Shown in pieces: positions 59,931 to 64,000 of a stretch of 64,000 bases of DNA. This DNA comes from Cylicocyclus nassatus (lineage: Eukaryota > Nematoda > Chromadorea > Rhabditida > Strongylidae), in assembly GCA_958299035.1 (NCBI GenBank), contig CATQJL010000001.1:84011071-84075070 (forward strand), written 5' to 3'. Position 1 is the stretch's first letter; each line of letters begins with the position of its first letter. The position numbers and the translations under genes were made by a program. The notes beneath the pieces were generated by a model. It made no database searches. It saw only the letters and a program-made list of their open reading frames with translations, and was not told the DNA's origin.

Positions 59931-59934
59931 AGAA

Positions 59935-60118
59935 AATATAGAAACATATAGACATTGTCGGTCGAGTTTTTCGACAGCCACGCCTCCTTTCTCCAAAATT
60001 TTGGGGTTATGCGCTCGCGAAAATTTTGAGAAGCATAACGAAATTTTTTTGGGTGTTTTTTCTTTATTCTGATGTCCCCCCCCCCCTTCCCCGAACGGAA
60101 ATTCTGGGTACGCCACTG
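59935..60118. mobile_element. Truncated hAT-like element, right half
   Basis: It ends with GGGTACGCCACTG, the CAGTGGCG-type terminus, preceded by a C run and by AAAATTTTGAGAAGCA, which matches the 8378-8721 element at about 8610. The left end is missing where the 26-bp-TIR element stops, so that element may have disrupted it. Confidence 0.65.
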
Positions 60119-60874
60119 CTTAATGGCTATGGGCAATGGGCACAGACAGACAGGCACACACATTTTCTGTTCTATCCTATTATAATAACGCGCTAAGAAT
60201 GTTTACGTGTTTTAGTGTGTTGTCTGTGTGAATGTCTGTGTGTCACGAAATTCATAGCGTGAGTTCCAGCCAACCCCCTGAGCTCAAATTTTGCACAGCG
60301 CATGCTACCAGCATGAAAGTCCAACACGCAACAGCACGAGCAGATTCGTTGAGTGGATCCTTCAGAAACTACGCGTCAAACGGACCCACTTTGCATTGGG
60401 TCCGTAATTCCACTTTTTGTAGAGTCGTGGATGTTTATGCCAAGTAAATGTGCAAGCCATGAACTTAGGCCCAAAAAAGTGATCAAAAGTTCATTACTTC
60501 ACAAAAACGGCGCCAAAAAGTATTGGTTGCCTAAATGGTCAATTTGCCAAGGTTTTACCAGAGCATTTGACAAGATTTTTGCATAAAAATGTAGCTCACG
60601 GTAATACTGTTCTTATGGCAACTGTTAAGACCATGGGAAAATCAAAAACCTAGAAAGATTTGCGTTTGTTCTTCTGTAAAATGTCTCAGCCATGCAAAAT
60701 CACCGATTTCACATGAAAAAGCTTTCGAAATGAGTAGTTGGTCAATTTTGTTCGTGATAGTCGGCATTCTCGGACACTTTTTCCGACGGCCCGCGCGCCC
60801 ATATTTTCTCACTAAAATACGACTCGTAGTGTTAGATTATTGTCAAACATGTATACAGATATGATGATGGCAGA

Positions 60875-60880
60875 TTTATT
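60875..60880 (-). terminator. Poly(A) signal for the minus-strand exon at 61025
   Basis: AATAAA on the minus strand lies about 145 bases beyond the TAA at 61025-61027. It supports that frame as the end of a real gene, though such hexamers are common by chance. Confidence 0.35.
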
Positions 60881-61024
60881 ATCCAAACAGTTACAAAAAC
60901 GACATAACACAGAATCAAAAGCAGAACTCAACAGACAACAACTAGAATATCGTCAATACCTTTTACGCTTTGCACCCTGTTGAAAACACGTAAAGCAAAA
61001 CAGGCTGATACTGAGAAAGCACTG

Positions 61025-61122
61025 TTAGGCACCGGTAAGAATGACCTGTTTGAGCAATAGAAACCGGAATCCTGTCAGAATCATGAACACTGAGGCAGTG
61101 AACACGGAGATCTTGATGAACG
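61025..61122 (-). CDS. Candidate C-terminal exon of a membrane-anchored protein
   Basis: On the minus strand the acceptor TTGCTTCAAG precedes a 98-nt frame, entered in phase 1, that reads AFIKISVFTASVFMILTGF, then RFLLLKQVILTGA and a TAA stop. The residues around SVFTASVFMILTGFRFLLL form a plausible membrane helix, with almost no residues after it, as in tail-anchored or short-tail proteins. Upstream exons should lie at higher coordinates. One candidate is the frame at 62720-62905 (DYDSKLERFLSF...VARGQKLELSDD), where a GTTACT donor in the right phase exists, but the link is speculative. The family is not recognised. A chance frame remains possible. Confidence 0.35.
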
Positions 61123-61449
61123 CTTGAAGCAAGGTACCATTATATTACGAAAGATGACGCTAAAGACACTGAACAATACTTGACAAGAAAACATAAAAAG
61201 AAAAACCCAGACAAATCATTTTTTTTCTGGAGGAGACATTGGAAAGGAAATTAGGCAGATGTTGACAGGCATTAGCTGATGATTGAGTTGCTGCTACGTA
61301 ATCCTTTGTCTGTTTGTAACTTCAATCTTTGGCTGGTGCGGCACGTTTCTGGCGCTGAAAGGAGTTTCAGATCATTATTTGAGTATGCACAAATTCTCAC
61401 CTTATTGGCTATCCATTTTCCGGCGCTATTCCAGAATACGCAACCCAAA

Positions 61450-62110
61450 AAATCAAAGTCTCGGATTTTGCTAAAACTTGGCATACAGGGGTTATTCGAC
61501 ATGATGATCACGAATATGATATTTATTTTGCATGGAAAAACCATTTTTGTGGGGTTACGGTAGGTATACTGTGTGGGGTCAAAATCATAGATTTGGCTGA
61601 AACTTGGCCCAGAGGGGTTATTCGATCCGTTGATGCCAAATATCACATTGGTTTTGTGCAGTAGCGTCACTTTCTCGGGTTACGGTGGGTATACGGAACG
61701 GGGTCAAAATCAAAAACGGAAAATGTATCTCTCCCCTGTGCTTTGCTTAGGCAAAAGCCGCAGCAGGGTGTGTAGCGTGCTGCGTGGTCATGTGCGCAAA
61801 GCTTCACGATCGTCCGAATCGCCGTACACCCGTTTCATGCATACTGTGTTTTTCACCCGTTACCGTGTATCTAGCGTAATCCGAGAAAATGCGCTACGGT
61901 TCAAAACCAAAGTGATATTTAGCATCAGTGGGCCGAATAACCCCTCTGGGCCAAGTTTCGGGCAGATCTATGATTTTGACCCCCTACCGTATACCTACCG
62001 TAACCCTGCAGGAAGGCGTTTTTCTGCGAAGAAAAGGTGATATTCGTGATCAGCACGTCAGATAACCCCTCTGGGCCAAGTTTGAGAAAAATCCATGACA
62101 AAAATTTTGG
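61450..62110. repeat. Fold-back array of about 125-bp units
   Basis: Direct units on the left (AAACTTGGCATACAGGGGTT at about 61473; AACTTGGCCCAGAGGGGTTA at about 61602) recur inverted on the right (TAACCCCTCTGGGCCAAGTT at about 61938 and 62063). They share GGTAGGTATAC/GTATACCTACC and GTCAAAATCAT blocks. The architecture resembles the 17317-18496 palindrome: minisatellite units arranged head to tail, then inverted. Confidence 0.8.
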
Positions 62111-62365
62111 GGCCCGGATAGCCGCATAGCGGACGCAATACGGACGCTAAGAATGCTACGGAATAGGGAGCACATGGATGACAATGACTGCACAAATGTG
62201 AACCAGAAAAAAAAACTTACAAAGAATGGAGACGATTAGCCGACATAACGGAAAGCAACCAACGATGCGATAACAAATGCAACCTCCTACGGCTAACAAC
62301 GAATTCAAAATGATGCTTACGCGTCTTGTTAAGTAACATGTCCGTTGTTCTTACATATTTGTTTG

Positions 62366-62485
62366 TGGCGCGCCGCCCGTCGAAGGCAAGGCGCGCCGCT
62401 CGCACGGCAGGTTTCGATGGCGCGCCGCCCGTCGGAAACGATGCCACGCCCACAAATCTAGGTGCGCCGCTCGCACGGTAGGCTC
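62366..62485. repeat. GC-rich GGCGCGCCGCCCGTCG repeats
   Basis: GGCGCGCCGCCCGTCG appears at about 62367 and 62419, and GCGCCGCTCGCACGG at about 62393 and 62465. This is a short interspersed tandem block much richer in GC than its surroundings. Confidence 0.7.
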
Positions 62486-63366
62486 ATGAAAGCGCGCGGG
62501 CCGGAAAAAGTGTCTGAGTTGCTCGGTGAGTACCAATGCCATCGTTATGCGAGAATGAGTAGCGCCTAAATGTAGAGTCAGTGCGAGCCCCTGCGAAGCA
62601 GAGGTGACGCACTGGTAAATATATATAGAGGTTGCAATGATGGAATTAGAATTTATTGCAGCCACATTTTCTACGTGCATGAAAATGAGTTTCGGATGCA
62701 GCAGTACTCATCGTTTTTTCTAATGGTAAGATTTTGTCTCATACAAAGACTTTGGTTCCTTTAATGAGCATAAGTAACCTTGAACAACAGGTTTATCGTC
62801 ACTGAGCTCCAGCTTCTGCCCTCTCGCCACATATAATCTTGTTACTCGAAAACTGAGAAAACGCTCAAGCTTGGAATCATAATCGTGCAGATTTACGATC
62901 AACATTCATCAATCAGCTTTGTAGATTATTCCTTTTACAAACAGGTCATGCTCAACTTCCATACTTGAGTGTTCGGACGTCAGAAAACTGCTCCTTCAGC
63001 ATATGACTGATGCATTTTTGCATGCTTGGTCAATGTTAAGCCGTTAGAAAAAAGGAAGTTATCTCGTTTTATGTTATTTGTGCCAGATCCAGGTTAGTAC
63101 GGTGATATCATTTATTGACCTTACGTTTCGACAAAGTCGTCGTCTTCGGAGGTCTGAAGTAGATTGCAGTTATTTATCTGCGAGATAAGACCGCCAAACG
63201 CAATCCCCAAACATCAGTTAGTCTGGATTTCGTCTCGAGGGCAACGTACTGAGTCACACGCTGATGTAGTAGAAACTGACCTACGTTCCACCGCGGTATT
63301 AGTGAATCAGTCAGTAGCCGCACAAATTAGACGGGCGACACTGAGCGTTGCTCAGCAGAATGATTT

Positions 63367-63999
63367 TTATATATGTGCAGGCTGTAGCTCACATATCGAC
63401 AAGAATGGCAAGAGCTCGGTCGTCGATAAGCCTTCGTTTTTGGTATTCATACTTGGATTCTTGACAGAAATCCATGCTGCTTCCATAGTTGTTCGTGCTA
63501 TAATCTCTGCCTCGTATGACAAAATTGTGCAATTTACATCAAAATCACCGCCATTGTGTACTTCTATTCTATGCCTTCCTAACAGTGTCAACGCACTCGC
63601 TCGCCTCTTATTCGCTAAATGCTCCTTGATTCTAACTTTCAACATTCTACCCGTTTCACCAGTATATAGTGCGCCACAGTTAACACATTCTAGTTGGTAA
63701 ACTACCCCTACCTTCGCGCAATCGCCAATCTTGCCGTGCGTGCAAACGATGCAGTCTTCCGAAAGACACTCTACATCATACAATCTGTTCCTAACTAGCT
63801 GCTTCTTAATGTTGTCATTCGGAATGTTTACAATTATGACTTCGTTTTGAAGTTGTGCTCGTACTACACATCGTTTTATTGCTGAGCTGATTGCATCGGA
63901 AACAAACGGTATGCATAGGGGTATTTTATTACCATTCTTACGTGGATGGCAGTTGCTCGCAAACTTCGAGGACTTATGGTAGGTATGTTGCGACAAGTA
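63367..63999 (-). mobile_element. Penelope-like retroelement, GIY-YIG endonuclease end
   Basis: A minus-strand frame of 211 codons is open to the right edge and ends at TAA 63367-63369; no ATG start lies inside. It has a Cys cluster (CLSEDCIVCTHGKIGDC) and a second Cys pair (LECVNCG) running into LYTGETGRMLKVRIKEHL, a GIY-YIG nuclease core with conserved Tyr, Gly, Arg and the later Glu (SYEAEIIARTTMEAAW). Penelope-like elements carry reverse transcriptase followed by such a C-terminal endonuclease. The reverse transcriptase would lie beyond the window, so calling this a PLE rather than another GIY-YIG element is inference. The frame is uninterrupted, suggesting relatively recent activity. Confidence 0.75.
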
Positions 64000-64000
64000 G

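Larger units (their letters stand above)
57717..60874. other. Intergenic region downstream of rme-1
   Basis: No gene is recognisable. No AATAAA is seen close behind the rme-1 stop; AT-rich ATAATA and AATAAT variants around 57780-57900 may serve. A diverged copy of the 125-bp unit of the 61450-62110 fold-back lies at about 58544-58700. The 59266-59930 element and a truncated hAT-like remnant (59935-60118) fill the rest. Confidence 0.45.
61123..63366. other. Repeat-rich stretch between the exon at 61025 and the retroelement
   Basis: Apart from the two repeat blocks described here, only the minus-strand frame at 62720-62905 looks possibly exonic (LELSDDKPVVQGYLCSLKEP near its end). It has no confirmed splice partners. 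The segment from about 63090 may be the retroelement's 3' untranslated part. Confidence 0.4.

Noticed and set aside
1..64000. tRNA, rRNA, spliced-leader RNA genes or CRISPR arrays
   Set aside because: I looked for T-loop motifs, conserved rRNA blocks, the SL1 sequence and regularly spaced short repeats. None was found by eye. A covariance-model scan would be decisive.

Overview
This is a eukaryotic window, most likely from a nematode of the strongylid/hookworm kind. The reasons are short exons joined by GT-AG introns with TTTNCAG-type acceptors (the smallest intron called is 58 nt), possible spliced-leader acceptors just before start codons, a close homologue of the nematode RME-1/EHD endocytic-recycling ATPase, moderate AT richness, and very many small non-autonomous DNA transposons. 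The species assignment is inference. There are no prokaryotic features. Nearly all long open frames lacking splice signals are chance or repeat-derived.

Genes, left to right. (1) 646-5261 (+): nine phase-consistent exons of an unrecognised protein with a very basic C-terminus; its 5' end probably lies before the window. (2) 9472-19539 (-): an 18-exon model, in phase throughout, for a 760-residue protein: signal peptide, vWA domain, one membrane helix, coiled-coil tail, and a second vWA domain with intact metal-site residues. (3) 28107-39360 (+): a large, mostly disordered acidic/Ser-Pro-rich exon (38116-39360). Two candidate alternative first exons lie upstream at 28107 and 32002, and both end in the phase its acceptor needs. 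The second encodes an N-myristoylation-type MGCGPS start. (4) 52692-57716 (+): a complete 13-exon rme-1/EHD gene of about 556 residues, with dynamin-type GTPase/ATPase motifs and a C-terminal EH domain. (5) 61025-61122 (-): a candidate last exon of a membrane-anchored protein. (6) 63367-63999 (-): the GIY-YIG endonuclease end of a Penelope-like retroelement that runs off the right edge.

Between and inside these genes the DNA is a dense field of inverted-repeat elements. They include a TTAA-bounded family (four copies, one a complete fold-back), a family with GTCGAAGTGGCC-type termini (four copies), a TACAGTCTG family (two copies), a hAT-like element with a perfect 8-bp target duplication, a mariner-like 1-kb element with very long terminal repeats, and an 877-bp element with 29-bp perfect termini. 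There is also a giant roughly 1.1-kb palindrome built from 120-bp minisatellite units with Helitron-like ends. Many of these sit inside introns, which explains the long introns of genes 1, 2 and 4.

Functionally, the only gene assignable with high confidence is rme-1 (endosomal membrane remodelling). The double-vWA membrane protein is the most unusual gene product here.
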